A DNA stretch of 64,000 nucleotides from Mesorhizobium sp. YC-39. GTDB lineage: Bacteria > Pseudomonadota > Alphaproteobacteria > Rhizobiales > Rhizobiaceae. The DNA is taken from the NCBI RefSeq assembly GCF_025753795.1, contig NZ_JAOWPS010000001.1, positions 124,001 to 188,000 of the forward strand, in the 5' to 3' direction. This document shows positions 1 to 9,584 of the stretch, in pieces. Numbering within the stretch: the first letter of the stretch is position 1; the number at the start of each line of letters is the position of its first letter. A program made the position numbers and the translations under genes. The notes beneath the pieces were generated by a model. The model was given only the letters and a program-made list of their open reading frames with translations, was not told the origin of the DNA and made no database searches.

Positions 1-690
1 CGGTCCCTTGTTCTCGATGGTGAGGTAGGAGATGCAGCGCCGCGCATCGAGCCGGTAGGGCGCCGGAAAGGCGTCGGTCGGACAGACGTCGAGACAGGCG
101 CGGCAGGAGCCGCAATGGTCTTCCTCCGCGTGGTTCGCGGCAAACTCGGCCGTGGTGAAGATGGTGCCAAGGAACAGCCAGGAACCGTGCTCGCGGCTTA
201 CCAGATTTGTGTGCTTGCCTTGCCAGCCGAGGCCAGCGGCTTCGGCCAGCGGCTTTTCCATCACCGGGGCGGTGTCGACGAACACTTTAACATCACCGCC
301 GGCGCGGGCCACGATCTTGCCGGCGATCTCCTTCAGCCGGCCTTTCATTACCTCGTGATAGTCGCGGTTTTGCGCATAGACGGAGATCGCGCCGCGGTCA
401 CGCTTGTTGAGCACCGCGCGCGGATCGTGGTCGGGGCCGTAATTCATCGCCAGCACGATGATCGAGCGGACCTCGGGCCACAATGCCGCCGGATCACCCC
501 GGCGCTCGAGCGTCTCGGCGATCCAACCCATCGAGCCGTGAAAACCGTCGGCGACGAATGCGGCGAGCCGGGCCGGCGCCAGCGGGATGGCATCGGGCGT
601 GGTCACGGCAATGGCGTCGAAGCCGGCGCGCTTCGCCTCGCGGTCGATCAGCGCGCGCAGGGGTTCGTTCTTAGAAATCGAGGTCCGCAT
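1..690 (-). CDS. queG: Epoxyqueuosine reductase QueG, N-terminal part (runs off left edge)
   Basis: Catalyses the last step of queuosine synthesis, reduction of epoxyqueuosine in tRNA, in the cytoplasm, using cobalamin and 4Fe-4S clusters. Reading the minus strand from 690 gives 230 open codons without a stop to position 1. Near residue 190 lies the ferredoxin-type motif [18 protein letters not shown] (CxxCxxxxxCP spacing) followed by [15 protein letters not shown], which is characteristic of QueG. The C-terminal third is outside the window. The ATG at 690 overlaps the last 20 bases of the upstream glutathione S-transferase gene, so the two are probably cotranscribed. The identification is firm; the exact start is less so. 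Confidence 0.93.
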   Translation of the reverse strand, partial: MRTSISKNEPLRALIDREAKRAGFDAIAVTTPDAIPLAPARLAAFVADGFHGSMGWIAETLERRGDPAALWPEVRSIIVLAMNYGPDHDPRAVLNKRDRGAISVYAQNRDYHEVMKGRLKEIAGKIVARAGGDVKVFVDTAPVMEKPLAEAAGLGWQGKHTNLVSREHGSWLFLGTIFTTAEFAANHAEEDHCGSCRACLDVCPTDAFPAPYRLDARRCISYLTIENKGP

Positions 691-1363
691 AATGCGACAC
701 CGGCGACAGGCCGCGCACCCTGTCGGACAGAAGCGGCCGGAACGATGGCCGCGATTTCACCCGTGTGTACCATTCGCGCGCCGCCGAGTGTTCGCGCCAG
801 TCGATCTCGCCGAGATAGTCGAGCACCGAAAGTGCCGCCGCCGCGGCGAGGTCGGCATAGGTCACCTTGTTGCCGGCCAGCCAGTGGCGCGTGCCGGCCA
901 GCCAGTTAGTGTACTTCATGTGCTGGCGGATATTGGCGCGCGCGGCGCGGATCGCTCCCGAATCGGGCGAGCCGCCGCCCGCCGTCTCCGGCATGACCGG
1001 CTTCAGCACGCGTTCGCGCACCAGATGCCTTGTCACCTCGCTCTCGGCCTTGTTGAGGTACCAGTCGGTCAGCCGGCGGATTTCGGCGCGCTCCATCGGG
1101 TCTTCGGCGAACAGCCGCTTGTCGCGCTTCAGCACGCCGCGCGTCTCGTCGAGATATTCTGCGATGACCATGGCGCCGACGATCGGCACATCGCCTTCGG
1201 CCAGCAGGATCGGCAAGGTTCCGGCCGGGTTCAACGCCAAAAACTCCTTGCGCCGCGTCCACGGCTTTTCCTCGATCAGCGCCAGTTCCTCGCCATACTC
1301 GCCGAAAGCGAGCCGCACGAACCGGCAGGAGGCGAACATCGGGTGGTGAAAAAGCGTCAGCAT
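671..1363 (-). CDS. Glutathione S-transferase family protein
   Basis: Encodes 230 residues with the GST layout. The thioredoxin-like N-terminal domain is seen in [19 protein letters not shown] and the later NPAGTLPIL, where the cis-proline of the glutathione site is expected; an all-helical C-terminal domain follows from about residue 90. The frame stays open upstream to 1498, but homology and the typical GST opening begin at the ATG at 1363. The 3' end overlaps queG by 20 bases. The substrate cannot be told from sequence; the Ser-Cys near residue 11 could be the catalytic centre. A cytoplasmic detoxification or redox role is inferred from the family only. Confidence 0.88.
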   Translation of the reverse strand: MLTLFHHPMFASCRFVRLAFGEYGEELALIEEKPWTRRKEFLALNPAGTLPILLAEGDVPIVGAMVIAEYLDETRGVLKRDKRLFAEDPMERAEIRRLTDWYLNKAESEVTRHLVRERVLKPVMPETAGGGSPDSGAIRAARANIRQHMKYTNWLAGTRHWLAGNKVTYADLAAAAALSVLDYLGEIDWREHSAAREWYTRVKSRPSFRPLLSDRVRGLSPVSHYADLDF

Positions 1364-1537
1364 GGTCCCGCGATAATAGAGCGCACTGGCAAATCGCCGG
1401 CTGCGCCGGTAAGTCTTGACCGCCCGATTCACCGGGCTGTCAGGGTGCTGCGACCTATAGGGGGAGTTCCGCGCCGTGACAAGCAAGCCCTTTAGCAAGC
1501 CGTTCCTTCAAGCTCTCAATCGAACGCCGAGGTTGCC

Positions 1538-2344
1538 ATGGAAAGCCAGACCATCGTCGAAGCGCTGCTGCTCGGCCTGCTGGAGGGGCTGACCGAGTTC
1601 ATTCCAGTCTCCTCCACCGGCCATATCCTGCTTGCAGGCCATTTTCTGGGTTTCCACTCGACCGGCAAGGCCTTCGAGATCCTGATCCAGCTCGGCGCAA
1701 TACTGGCGATCCTCAGCGTCTATTTCCACCGTCTGTGGAAGATGGCGATGGACCTGCCATACGACCGGCTGACGCGCCATTTCGCCCTCGGCATCCTCAT
1801 CGCCTTCCTGCCGGCGGCCATCATCGGCGCGCTGGCGCATGATTTCATCAAGACGATCCTGTTTGAATCGCCGCGGCTGATCTGCATCATGCTGATCATC
1901 GGCGGCGTGGTCCTGCTCCTGGTCGACCGCATGAAGCTGAAGCCGGTCTACCGCGACGTCGAGCGGTTTCCGACCCGGCTCTATCTGCAGATAGGTCTGT
2001 TCCAGTGCCTGTCGCTGATCCCCGGCACGTCGCGCTCCGGCTCGACGATCGTCGGCGCGCTGCTGCTGGGCGTCGACAAGCGGGCGGCGGCGGAATTCTC
2101 CTTCTTCCTCGCCATCCCGACGATGGTCGGCGCCTTCGCCTTCGACCTGTTCAAGAACCGCAACGTGCTGAGCAGCGCCGACCTGCCGATCATCGCCGTC
2201 GGCTTCATCGCCGCCTTCGTCACCGCGCTGCTCGTCGTGCGCTTCCTGCTCGAATACGTATCGCGCCACGGCTATGCGCTGTTCGGCTGGTGGCGGCTTG
2301 TGGTCGGCGGCGTCGGGCTTGTGGCGCTGATGATCTGGGGGTGA
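1538..2344 (+). CDS. uppP: Undecaprenyl-diphosphatase UppP (BacA family)
   Basis: Membrane phosphatase that recycles undecaprenyl pyrophosphate to the monophosphate carrier for peptidoglycan and polysaccharide synthesis. The 268-residue length is typical. The two family motifs are present: [14 protein letters not shown] at residues 16-29 and [17 protein letters not shown] near residue 162, carrying the catalytic Glu, His and Arg. About eight hydrophobic segments are visible. The ATG at 1538 has GAGG five bases upstream. It stands alone, divergent from the GST-queG pair; a composite hairpin repeat follows its stop codon. Confidence 0.95.
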   Translation: MESQTIVEALLLGLLEGLTEFIPVSSTGHILLAGHFLGFHSTGKAFEILIQLGAILAILSVYFHRLWKMAMDLPYDRLTRHFALGILIAFLPAAIIGALAHDFIKTILFESPRLICIMLIIGGVVLLLVDRMKLKPVYRDVERFPTRLYLQIGLFQCLSLIPGTSRSGSTIVGALLLGVDKRAAAEFSFFLAIPTMVGAFAFDLFKNRNVLSSADLPIIAVGFIAAFVTALLVVRFLLEYVSRHGYALFGWWRLVVGGVGLVALMIWG

Positions 2345-2384
2345 CGGCAGGGCTGTTCCTGTACTGCTCCGTCGAGTTCCTTCG

Positions 2385-2544
2385 CGCCCCCCTCTGTCCT
2401 GCCGGACATCTCCCCCACGAGGGGGGAGATTGGCAGCCTTACTGGCGGCACTCTTCCTTCAACGCTGGTGATTGGCGAAAGCAGCGGTGACATCCGATCT
2501 CCCCCCAAGTGGGGGAGATGGCCGGCAGGCCAGAGGGGGGCGCT
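2385..2544. repeat. Composite inverted intergenic repeat, copy 1
   Basis: Two hairpins (CATCTCCCCC/GGGGGAGAT type) flank a unique core, and the outer arms are inverted copies of one another: CCCCCCTCTGTCCTGCCGG at the left and CCGGCAGGCCAGAGGGGGG at the right. It fills the convergent uppP/yraN gap, so it may end transcription from both sides. Related copies lie at 16.6, 29.6, 39.2 and 62.8 kb. Confidence 0.8.
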
Positions 2545-2581
2545 GTCCCGCTGACGTCTCGCTGGATTCGGACGACCTCCC

Positions 2582-2962
2582 TCAATTCCTTCCATAAAAC
2601 GCGTTCTCGACATGCACCGGCCAGCGCCAGGGCAGCACCGCCACCATGTCGAAGCGCATTGACAGCCTGCCATAGTCGGGCTGGCGCGACAGCCAAAGGT
2701 CGGCCGCGCTTTCGATACGGCGCTCCGAATCGTAGCGAACAGCCTCCATCGCTTCCATCAGCGTGCGGCGCGCCTTGACCTCGACGAACAGCACCAGATC
2801 GCCGCGCCGCGCGATCAGGTCGATCTCGCCGAACCGCGTGCGGTGGCGACGGGCCAGGATCCGGTAGCCTTTCAGCATCAGTGCCGCTGACGCCAGCCAT
2901 TCGCCGCGATGGCCACGCCGATAGGCTTTCTGGCGGCTGGCGAGCGGGCGTTCAGCCATCAC
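2582..2962 (-). CDS. YraN family protein (UPF0102)
   Basis: A 126-residue protein of the YraN/UPF0102 family, which has a restriction-endonuclease-like fold of uncertain function. The family core is visible: [19 protein letters not shown] followed by VEVKARR, giving the Glu-Asp-Glu-x-Lys pattern. The first 11 bases overlap the 3' end of rsmI, a common bacterial pairing, so the two are probably translated together. Two adjacent ATG codons could serve as start; the upstream one at 2962 is used here. Confidence 0.9.
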   Translation of the reverse strand: MMAERPLASRQKAYRRGHRGEWLASAALMLKGYRILARRHRTRFGEIDLIARRGDLVLFVEVKARRTLMEAMEAVRYDSERRIESAADLWLSRQPDYGRLSMRFDMVAVLPWRWPVHVENAFYGRN

Positions 2963-3878
2963 CGTCTTTCCCGGTGATGCCCCGGCCCTCTTTGCTATCT
3001 TTGAGTTCGAGCAGCCGCCGGTACAGCACCTGCTTCTGGCCGCCGGTCATCTTCGCCGCTTCCGCTGCCGCCTTGGAGGCCGGCATCTCGGCTGCCAGCG
3101 AAATAAGCAGCCGGTCGATGTCTTCTGGTTCGTCAGCCCTGGTTTCGGCGGGGCCGACGCAGATGACGATCTCGCCCTTCGGCGTGTCGGCCGCCTCATA
3201 GTGTTCGGCGAGCGACTGCAAGGTGCCGGTCCGCATTTCCTCGAAGGTCTTGGTCAGTTCGCGGCCGATCGCCGCCTTGCGGGCCCCGCCCAGCGCCTCG
3301 ACCATGGCAAGAAGCGTCTCGGCCAGCCGGCGCGGCGATTCGAAAAAGATCAGTGTCGCCGGGACGGTTTTCAGCGCTTCCAGCCGGGTCAGCCGCTGGC
3401 CTGATTTCACCGGCAGGAAGCCGGCGAACAGGAAGGCGTCCGAGGGCAGGCCGGACGCCGTCAGTGCGGCAAGCGGCGCCGACGGGCCGGGGATCGGCAC
3501 GACGCGGATGCCGCGGTCGATCGCTTCGCCGACCAGCCGGTAGCCGGGATCGGAGATCAGCGGCGTGCCGGCATCCGAGATCAACGCCACACTCTGCCCG
3601 GCCTCGAGTGCCGCAATCAGCTTAGGCCCAGCCTCGCCGGCATTGTGCTCATGATAGGCGGTGGTGCGGCGGCGGATGCCGTAGCGGTCGAGCAGCACGC
3701 GGCTGACGCGCGTGTCCTCGCAGGCGACGATGTCGGCGGCCGCCAGCGTTTCCAGCGCCCGCAGCGTGATGTCGGCCAGATTGCCGATCGGCGTCGCCAC
3801 CAGATAGAGCGCCGGCTCGAGCGGCCGGGCGGCCAGCTCGGTTTGCCCGATCACATAGCTGCGTTTGTCGCCGGTCAC
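2952..3878 (-). CDS. rsmI: 16S rRNA (cytidine(1402)-2'-O)-methyltransferase RsmI
   Basis: SAM-dependent enzyme of the tetrapyrrole-methylase fold that 2'-O-methylates C1402 in the 16S rRNA decoding centre. The 308 residues contain [19 protein letters not shown] near residue 26, [24 protein letters not shown] and PIPGPSA, all diagnostic for RsmI. The start is GTG at 3878. It begins a two-gene unit with yraN. The 160 bases upstream hold no gene I can support. Confidence 0.95.
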   Translation of the reverse strand: MTGDKRSYVIGQTELAARPLEPALYLVATPIGNLADITLRALETLAAADIVACEDTRVSRVLLDRYGIRRRTTAYHEHNAGEAGPKLIAALEAGQSVALISDAGTPLISDPGYRLVGEAIDRGIRVVPIPGPSAPLAALTASGLPSDAFLFAGFLPVKSGQRLTRLEALKTVPATLIFFESPRRLAETLLAMVEALGGARKAAIGRELTKTFEEMRTGTLQSLAEHYEAADTPKGEIVICVGPAETRADEPEDIDRLLISLAAEMPASKAAAEAAKMTGGQKQVLYRRLLELKDSKEGRGITGKDGDG

Positions 3879-4038
3879 CGCTGCCCTCTAGCCGCTTCAA
3901 TGCGTTTGACCTGTTTGGCACGGCTGACGCCCGGTTGCAAAAGCCACGCAGATGTCAAGGAGGCGCCATGCCTTCGCCACAGTAGGGAACGAAACCGGTC
4001 CCGGCGGATTTTTATCTTGATCTCTTGGGAGGAGCAGG

Positions 4039-4227
4039 ATGGACAGTCTGAAGATACAGGACGTTTTTGAACCCTACTATGCCGGCCGCAAGCGCTTCGC
4101 AGCGCTAAGGGACAAGAACCTGCCTGCCGAGGCCGCGGACGCCGATAGAAAGGAAGCCGGCAAACGGCTTTTGCGTCGCCTGTTGGCGGATGCCAAGACC
4201 GAAACCGACAGCACGACGGAGCACTGA
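4039..4227 (+). CDS. Small hypothetical protein, 62 residues
   Basis: A 62-codon ORF beginning MDSLKIQDVFEPYYAGRKRF, with a strong GGAGGAG ribosome site five bases before the ATG. Codon third positions are GC-rich like neighbouring genes. The product is charged and helical, rich in Lys, Arg, Asp and Glu, with no signal peptide or membrane segment. I do not recognise a family. It stands alone between rsmI and the convergent EamA gene. The Shine-Dalgarno sequence is the main reason for accepting it. Confidence 0.55.
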   Translation: MDSLKIQDVFEPYYAGRKRFAALRDKNLPAEAADADRKEAGKRLLRRLLADAKTETDSTTEH

Positions 4228-4300
4228 CCGGACGATGCCCAATCGCTTCGATATCTTCATCACCCGTCTCGAAACGAAAAGCGCCCGCGAGGGCGTGCCG

Positions 4301-4738
4301 CTACCCCCGATAGGCGACCAGCACCGCGCCCGCCGCGATAAGGGCGACGCCAAGCCAGTTCGCACCGGACAGTCGCTCGCCGAGAAAGACCGCGCCAAAC
4401 ACCGCCACAAGCACGACGCTTAGCTTGTCGATCGGCGCCACCTGCGCCGCATTGCCGATTTTCAGGGCGCGGAAGTAGCAAATCCAGGAAGCGCCGGTCG
4501 CCAGGCCGGACAGGCCGAGGAAAAGCCAGGTCTTGCCAGAGATTGTATCAGGCGGCTGGAACTGGCCGCTGGCCAGGAGAATGGCGCCGAGCACGACGAG
4601 TATGATGATCGTGCGGATGAAGGTGGCGAAATCGGAATTGATGTTTTCAATGCCGACCTTTGCGAAGATCGCCGTCAGCGCCGCAAAGGTCGCCGACAAC
4701 AGCGCCCAGAATTGCCAGGAGGAAACGGTCAGGTTCAT
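4301..4738 (-). CDS. EamA/DMT-family membrane protein (short, five-helix)
   Basis: A 145-residue hydrophobic protein with about five transmembrane helices, equal to one EamA repeat of the drug/metabolite transporter superfamily. The end, FLGERLSGANWLGVALIAAG, is typical of EamA. Single-repeat forms usually work as dimers; the substrate is unknown. GAGG lies seven bases before the ATG at 4738 (an in-frame ATG sits at 4744). It starts 23 bases after the tyrosine-phosphatase-like gene and is probably in the same operon. Confidence 0.8.
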   Translation of the reverse strand: MNLTVSSWQFWALLSATFAALTAIFAKVGIENINSDFATFIRTIIILVVLGAILLASGQFQPPDTISGKTWLFLGLSGLATGASWICYFRALKIGNAAQVAPIDKLSVVLVAVFGAVFLGERLSGANWLGVALIAAGAVLVAYRG

Positions 4739-4761
4739 TGGCATGCCTCGCAAGTGGCCTC

Positions 4762-5115
4762 TCAACCGAGATACCGTGAAACCCGCGTCTCCAGAAGCTG
4801 AATTAGAACCGGATCCATGAATTCATAGTCATCCGGGATATCGAGGCAGATCACCCGTGCCTTCTTCAGGCTTGCCTTGAATTTCTTCTGCAGCTTGGCG
4901 CGGTGTGCTTTTTCCATCACGAAGATGATATCGGCCCAGGCAACCAGCTCATGCGTCAGCGGCGTATCGGCATCGTGGTTCGTTCCCGCCGAGGCGACCT
5001 CGATATCCCAGCGCTTGGAAAACACCTGCTCCGCTGTCGGGCTGCGCAAGCGGTTCTGGCTGCAGACGAAGAGGACGTTTTTCAAGATCTGCCAGCACCT
5101 ATTCGACCAAGGCAA
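4762..5115 (-). CDS. Low-molecular-weight protein-tyrosine-phosphatase-like protein
   Basis: Contains the CX5RS phosphate-binding loop in LFVCSQNRLRSPTAE (Cys-SQNRL-Arg-Ser) and a downstream FMDPVL with the Asp-Pro expected for the general acid, so a phosphotyrosine or related phosphatase is likely. It is shorter than classical LMW-PTPs (about 107-117 against about 150 residues), matching a compact subfamily. The start is uncertain: TTG at 5115 directly abuts the stop of the upstream 41-codon ORF (TAATTG), and another TTG at 5085 sits immediately before the conserved KNVLFVC strand. The EamA gene follows. Confidence 0.75.
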   Translation of the reverse strand: MPWSNRCWQILKNVLFVCSQNRLRSPTAEQVFSKRWDIEVASAGTNHDADTPLTHELVAWADIIFVMEKAHRAKLQKKFKASLKKARVICLDIPDDYEFMDPVLIQLLETRVSRYLG

Positions 5116-5241
5116 TTACTCATCCCAAATCTCACGTATTGTCTTGGTCAGCGGTATGTACTGATCGAGGGTAAGTCCGTTGAGCTCGAAAACATCATCC
5201 GTGTTCAAAGTTCGCAGTGTCTCATGGATCAGAAACTTCAT
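5116..5241 (-). CDS. Candidate 41-residue microprotein upstream of the phosphatase-like gene
   Basis: The minus strand reads from ATG at 5241 to TAA at 5116: MKFLIHETLRTLNTDDVFEL, then NGLTLDQYIPLTKTIREIWDE. The TAA is directly followed by the TTG that can start the phosphatase-like gene, a layout that suggests translational coupling. The product is acidic, contains an NGLTLDQYIP stretch that looks conserved in style, and has no membrane segment. I do not recognise a family. There is no strong Shine-Dalgarno sequence, so support comes from the exact abutment and the protein-like composition. Confidence 0.5.
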   Translation of the reverse strand: MKFLIHETLRTLNTDDVFELNGLTLDQYIPLTKTIREIWDE

Positions 5242-5350
5242 GGCAGGCCCATGTTGGATGCGACGGCTTCATTTGACTGAGCCGAGTGTCTAACATTCTT
5301 GTGCGAGACGATAAATTGTCCGCGATGGATCGGCTGGCTTGCGGTTGAGC

Positions 5351-6514
5351 TCAACGAGCCAGATCCGCCACCACGGCGTCGAGCACGATCATGCCGGCTG
5401 GCGTGGCGCGCAGGCGGGTGTTGCCGATCGGCGCCACCAGGCCTTCGCCCTGCAGCATAGACAGCCGCGCGGTCGACAGGCCGCGACCGGAAAACGTCTC
5501 ATAGCGGGTGAGATCGATGCCCTCAGTCAGTCGTAGCCCCATCAGCAGGAACTCGTCGGCTTCTTCGGAACGCGTCAAGGTTTCGCCGCCGGTGATGCCA
5601 TGGCCCTTGGCCTCGACCAGATTGGCCCAGGTCTCCGGGATTCTCTCCGCGATCGTCACGGTGCGGCGGCCATTCTCGACGAAGCGGCCATGCGCGCCGG
5701 GACCAACGCCGACATATTCGCCATAGCGCCAATAGGTCAGATTGTGCCGGCTTTCCGCGCCTGGCCTGGCGTGGTTGGAAATCTCGTAGGCCGGCAGGCC
5801 ATGCGCCGAAGTGATCTCCTGCGTCAGTTGATAGAGATCGGCGGCGTGATCATTGTCGGGAATGGTGAATTTCTTCGCCGCATGCAGCGCGTGGAACGGA
5901 GTGCCTTCCTCGATGGTCAGCTGGTAGAGCGACAGATGGTCGGCGGCATGGCCGATGGCCTGCTCGAGCTCGGCCTGCCAGGCCTCGGGCGTCTGGCCCG
6001 GCCGCGCATAGATCAGGTCGAAGGAGAGGCGCGGGAATGTCTCTCTGGCCAGCCCGATCGCCTGCAGTGCTTCCTCGACATTGTGCAGCCGGCCAAGGAA
6101 GCGCAAATCCTTGTCGTTGAGCGCCTGCACGCCGAGCGACACCCGGTTGACGCCGGCTGCGCGATAGCCGCGGAAGCGCTCGGCCTCGACGGATGAAGGG
6201 TTGGCCTCCAGCGTCACCTCGATGCCATCGGGCACCGTCCAGTTCTTTGCCACGGCATCCAGCACCGTCGCCACGGTTTGTGGCTTCATCAGCGACGGCG
6301 TGCCGCCGCCGAGAAAGATGCTGGTCACCTCGCGCGGCCCGGTGCGGGCGCGCATTGCCGCCAGCTCCGTCTCGAAGGCACGCGCGAAACGCTCCTGGTC
6401 GACCGGCTGGTGGCGCACATGGCTGTTGAAGTCGCAATAGGGGCACTTGGCCGCGCAGAATGGCCAGTGGATGTAGACGCCGAAGCCGGGGCTGCGGTCG
6501 AGCAGCATGGTCAT
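5351..6514 (-). CDS. hemW: HemW, radical SAM heme chaperone (CPO-III-like)
   Basis: A 387-residue radical SAM protein. [19 protein letters not shown] carries the CxxxCxxC cluster motif at Cys20, Cys24 and Cys27, and GGGTPSLM follows. HemW is thought to deliver heme rather than oxidise coproporphyrinogen, as it lacks the extended HemN N-terminus. The ATG overlaps the rdgB stop in ATGA (6511-6514), making it the last gene of a VOC-rdgB-hemW operon, in which rdgB-hemW is a conserved alphaproteobacterial pair. Confidence 0.93.
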   Translation of the reverse strand: MTMLLDRSPGFGVYIHWPFCAAKCPYCDFNSHVRHQPVDQERFARAFETELAAMRARTGPREVTSIFLGGGTPSLMKPQTVATVLDAVAKNWTVPDGIEVTLEANPSSVEAERFRGYRAAGVNRVSLGVQALNDKDLRFLGRLHNVEEALQAIGLARETFPRLSFDLIYARPGQTPEAWQAELEQAIGHAADHLSLYQLTIEEGTPFHALHAAKKFTIPDNDHAADLYQLTQEITSAHGLPAYEISNHARPGAESRHNLTYWRYGEYVGVGPGAHGRFVENGRRTVTIAERIPETWANLVEAKGHGITGGETLTRSEEADEFLLMGLRLTEGIDLTRYETFSGRGLSTARLSMLQGEGLVAPIGNTRLRATPAGMIVLDAVVADLAR

Positions 6515-7203
6515 TTCGAGCCCGATCGGGCCAAATCCAATCGCGCCAAATCCAATCGGGCTTGTGCGAATTTCTGGAAGGCGCGGGCGCGGTGCGACAG
6601 CGCCTCCGGCTGACCGGGCTTCCAGCCATGCTTTTCCGCAGCACTCATCTCGCCGAAGGTCTTTTCGAAACCGTCCGGCAAGAACACTGGGTCATAGCCG
6701 AAGCCGAGTTCGCCACGCGGCGGCCACACCAGCGTGCCCTCGACCTCGCCACGGAAATATTCGGCCACTCCATCAGGAAAAGCGAGGCAGATGACGGCGA
6801 CGAAGCGGCCCTTGCGCTGCGCTGGATCGACCGCGCCGACGTCCTGCAGCGCCACTTCGGTGCGCTGCATGGCCATGCCGAAGTCGCGCGAACCGTTCGG
6901 CGTTTCGGCCCAGTTGGCGGTGTAGACGCCGGGCGCGCCGTCAAGCGCGTCGACGCACAGGCCGGAATCGTCCGACAACGCCGGCAGGCCTGTCGCCTCG
7001 GCTGCGGCAAAAGCCTTGATATAGGCGTTCTCTTCGAAGGTGGTACCGGTCTCGTCCGGTTCAGGCAGGCCATATTCCTTTGCCGACTTCGCTTCGAAGC
7101 CGAAGGGCGCCATCAGGTCGGCGAATTCGCGCAGCTTGCCTTCATTGTGGCTGGCGACGACGATCCTGTTTCCGTCGAGTGAATGAGCAGTTGGCGAATG
7201 CAT
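6511..7203 (-). CDS. rdgB: XTP/dITP diphosphatase (RdgB/HAM1 family)
   Basis: Removes non-canonical purine nucleoside triphosphates (XTP, dITP) from the nucleotide pool. The 230 residues show the HAM1 signature: [13 protein letters not shown] at the start, [34 protein letters not shown], and the late [10 protein letters not shown]. The start is the ATG at 7203, whose A is also the last base of the VOC gene stop (TGATG); the frame upstream of it lacks homology. An odd C-terminal tail encodes LDLAR twice, from a 15-bp tandem repeat. The stop overlaps the hemW start by four bases. Confidence 0.94.
   Translation of the reverse strand: MHSPTAHSLDGNRIVVASHNEGKLREFADLMAPFGFEAKSAKEYGLPEPDETGTTFEENAYIKAFAAAEATGLPALSDDSGLCVDALDGAPGVYTANWAETPNGSRDFGMAMQRTEVALQDVGAVDPAQRKGRFVAVICLAFPDGVAEYFRGEVEGTLVWPPRGELGFGYDPVFLPDGFEKTFGEMSAAEKHGWKPGQPEALSHRARAFQKFAQARLDLARLDLARSGSK
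6526..6560. repeat. 15-bp tandem repeat in the 3' end of rdgB
   Basis: The unit GCCAAATCCAATCGC/G occurs twice in tandem with a partial third and encodes [10 protein letters not shown] near the RdgB C-terminus. It lies past the conserved fold, so copy number could vary without harming the enzyme. Confidence 0.7.
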
Positions 7204-7613
7204 CAGATGCCCCAGATCCTTGGTTCGGCGAATTCGATCGAATTGCCGGAGGGATCGCGAATATAGATCGAGCGGCCGCCTTGCGGCCATTCGAACTCGC
7301 TTTCGATGGCGATTTCTTTCGCCTCGAGATGCGCCTTCCAGCGGAGGATTTCGTCCGCGCTTGCGACAAAGCAGAGATGGCCGTCGCCGACCGTTCCGTG
7401 CGGCGGCACCTTTAGCTTTGCATCAGGCGCCGGCGGGATTTTGGTCGCCTCGGCGTTGAAGAGGAGGAGAACGCCGGATCCACAGCGGAAGAAGAGATGT
7501 CTGCCCTCGACCTTGCCGAGCACTTCGAGGCCGAGCACGTCGCGATAGAAGGTTTCGGCCTTGACGAGATCGGTGACGTAGAGCGCTGACTCAAGGATAG
7601 CAGAGGGTTGCAT
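7203..7613 (-). CDS. VOC superfamily (glyoxalase/bleomycin-resistance-like) protein
   Basis: A 136-residue vicinal-oxygen-chelate protein with paired beta-alpha-beta-beta-beta modules: [20 protein letters not shown] at the start, GHLCFVA at mid-length, and [14 protein letters not shown] at the end, carrying the usual His/Glu metal positions. The substrate is unknown; glyoxalase, dioxygenase and resistance roles all occur in this fold. It is the first gene of an operon, with its TGA sharing one base with the rdgB ATG. Confidence 0.85.
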   Translation of the reverse strand: MQPSAILESALYVTDLVKAETFYRDVLGLEVLGKVEGRHLFFRCGSGVLLLFNAEATKIPPAPDAKLKVPPHGTVGDGHLCFVASADEILRWKAHLEAKEIAIESEFEWPQGGRSIYIRDPSGNSIEFAEPRIWGI

Positions 7614-7617
7614 CAGA

Positions 7618-8334
7618 CTAAGCCACAGCCATCTGCTGTAGGCTGACCAGGCGCTGGATGCCTTTCTTGGCCAGGCCCATCAGCGCCGCGAACTGTTCTT
7701 CCGAAAACGGCTCGCCCTCGGCAGTGCCCTGGATCTCGACGATGCCGCCCTTGCCGGTCATGACGAAATTGGCGTCGGTGCCGGCCGAGGAATCCTCGAT
7801 ATAGTCGAGGTCGATGACCGGCTGGCCGTCATGGATGCCGCAGGAGATCGCCGCGACATGGTCCTTCAGCACCTTGGCGACACTGGCCATCTGCCGCGCT
7901 TCCATCCAGCGCAGGCAGTCGTAGAGCGCCACCCAGCCGCCGGTGATCGAGGCGGTGCGCGTGCCGCCATCGGCCTGGATCACGTCGCAATCGACGGTGA
8001 TCTGCTGCTCGCCCAGCGCCTGCAGGTCGACCACGGCGCGCAGCGAACGGCCGATCAGCCGCTGGATTTCCAGCGTGCGGCCGCCCTGCTTGCCGGCGGA
8101 AGCCTCGCGGCGCATGCGCTCGCCGGTCGAACGCGGCAGCATGCCGTATTCCGCCGTCACCCAGCCCTTGCCGGAATTGCGCATCCAGCCCGGCACCTTC
8201 TCCTCGAGGCTCGCCGTGCACAAAACATGCGTATCGCCGAATTTCACTAGGCACGAGCCTTCCGCATGCTTGGAAACGCCGCGCTCGAAGGAGATCGCGC
8301 GCATTTCGTCGGGTTGGCGTTTGGAAGGGCGCAT
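7618..8334 (-). CDS. rph: Ribonuclease PH
   Basis: Phosphorolytic 3'-5' exoribonuclease that trims tRNA 3' ends. From the ATG at 8334 the product is 238 residues, exactly the usual length, beginning [19 protein letters not shown]. The frame is open upstream to 8448 but carries no homology there. [40 protein letters not shown] and [19 protein letters not shown] are RNase PH landmarks. It is divergent from hrcA across a 156-bp intergenic region, a conserved rhizobial arrangement. Confidence 0.95.
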   Translation of the reverse strand: MRPSKRQPDEMRAISFERGVSKHAEGSCLVKFGDTHVLCTASLEEKVPGWMRNSGKGWVTAEYGMLPRSTGERMRREASAGKQGGRTLEIQRLIGRSLRAVVDLQALGEQQITVDCDVIQADGGTRTASITGGWVALYDCLRWMEARQMASVAKVLKDHVAAISCGIHDGQPVIDLDYIEDSSAGTDANFVMTGKGGIVEIQGTAEGEPFSEEQFAALMGLAKKGIQRLVSLQQMAVA

Positions 8335-8490
8335 TCGGACTTCTTTCTTGTTATGTTCGGAATCGTGGCCGGCTTGTAACCGCATGGCGCGCATGGCGCA
8401 AAGGAAAATGGACTGAGCAGCGCTCACGCAACCGGGTTGCGCGGACACCGCCGAACTCTATATCCTTGATATTGGAGGTTTTTGGCCCGA

Positions 8491-9573
8491 ATGACCAAGG
8501 CAGTCGATCCCGCGTCGCAATCGCCAGCGCTCCAATCGCTTGACATGCGCTCGCGCGACATCTTTCGGCGCATAGTCGATTCCTATCTCAGGGATGGCGA
8601 GCCGGTCGGCTCGCGCAGCCTGTCGCGGATACTGCCGTCGTCGCTGTCGCCGGCCACCATCCGCAATGTGATGAGCGATCTCGAGCATCTCGGCCTGATC
8701 TACGCGCCGCACATTTCGGCCGGCCGGCTGCCGACGCAGGCGGGCCTGCGTTTCTTCGTCGATGCCTTCATGGAGCTTGGCGACCTCTCCGACGAGGAGC
8801 GCCGCATCATCGAGGCGCAGGTGCGGGCGTCCGGCTCGGGCGCGACGCTGGAGCACATGCTGACCGAAGCCAGCCAGATGCTGTCCGGCATGTCGCGCGG
8901 CGCCGGCCTCGTGCTCGCCGCCAAGAACGAAGTGGCGCTGAAACACATCGAATTCATCCAGCTCGAGCCGACCAAGGCGCTGGCCGTGCTGGTGTCGCAG
9001 AATGGCGACGTCGAAAACCGCGTCGTCGACCTGCCCGCCGGCATCACCGTGTCGCAACTGCATGAAGCCTCGAACTTCCTCAACGCCCATATCCGCGGCC
9101 GCACGCTGGCCGAGGCACGGATCGAGATCGCCCGCATCAAGGAAGAGACGCGGGCTGCCCTCGACACGCTGTCGCAGGATCTGGTCGAGAAAGGCCTGGC
9201 GGTGTGGGCCGGCGCTGAAAGTGGCCTACCGGCGCGGCTCATCGTGCGCGGCCGCGCCAATCTCCTGGAAAACGTCACCGCCCAGGCCGACATCGAGCTG
9301 CTCAGGCACCTGTTCGAGGATCTGGAGACGCAGGACGGGCTGATCCAGCTGCTTGACCTCGCCGAGGACGGGCCGGGCGTCCGCATCTTCATCGGCTCGG
9401 AAAACAAGCTGTTTTCGCTGTCGGGCTCCTCGCTGGTCGTCGCGCCCTATCGCGACAAGGATGCCCGCGTCATCGGCGCGCTCGGCGTGATCGGCCCGAC
9501 CCGGCTGAACTATGCGCGCATAGTACCGATGGTCGACTATACGGCGCAGCTTATTTCCCGGATGCTGAGGTAA
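8491..9573 (+). CDS. hrcA: Heat-inducible transcription repressor HrcA
   Basis: Repressor that binds CIRCE elements of groESL-type heat-shock genes. It encodes about 360 residues with an N-terminal winged helix (DIFRRIVDSYLRDGEPVGSR, SPATIRNVMSDLEHLGLI, HISAGRLPT) and a long C-terminal dimerisation region ending in RLNYARIVPMVDYTAQLISR. GGAGG ends 12 bases before the ATG at 8491; a TTG at 8482 lies too close to that site. I found no CIRCE palindrome upstream. The gene commonly next to hrcA, grpE, is not the next gene here. Confidence 0.94.
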   Translation: MTKAVDPASQSPALQSLDMRSRDIFRRIVDSYLRDGEPVGSRSLSRILPSSLSPATIRNVMSDLEHLGLIYAPHISAGRLPTQAGLRFFVDAFMELGDLSDEERRIIEAQVRASGSGATLEHMLTEASQMLSGMSRGAGLVLAAKNEVALKHIEFIQLEPTKALAVLVSQNGDVENRVVDLPAGITVSQLHEASNFLNAHIRGRTLAEARIEIARIKEETRAALDTLSQDLVEKGLAVWAGAESGLPARLIVRGRANLLENVTAQADIELLRHLFEDLETQDGLIQLLDLAEDGPGVRIFIGSENKLFSLSGSSLVVAPYRDKDARVIGALGVIGPTRLNYARIVPMVDYTAQLISRMLR

Positions 9574-9584
9574 GGAGAAAAAGA

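Noticed and set aside
1508..2269. Long minus-strand open frame (253 codons) antisense to uppP
   Set aside because: Composition is Asp/Gln/Arg/Glu-rich without family features; it is a reverse-frame shadow of a clear membrane-protein gene in GC-rich DNA. Similar shadows lie at 9764-10942, 17562-18467, 57167-58957 and 60084-61841.
8335..8490. CIRCE element for HrcA autoregulation
   Set aside because: No TTAGCACTC-N9-GAGTGCTAA or close relative on either strand.
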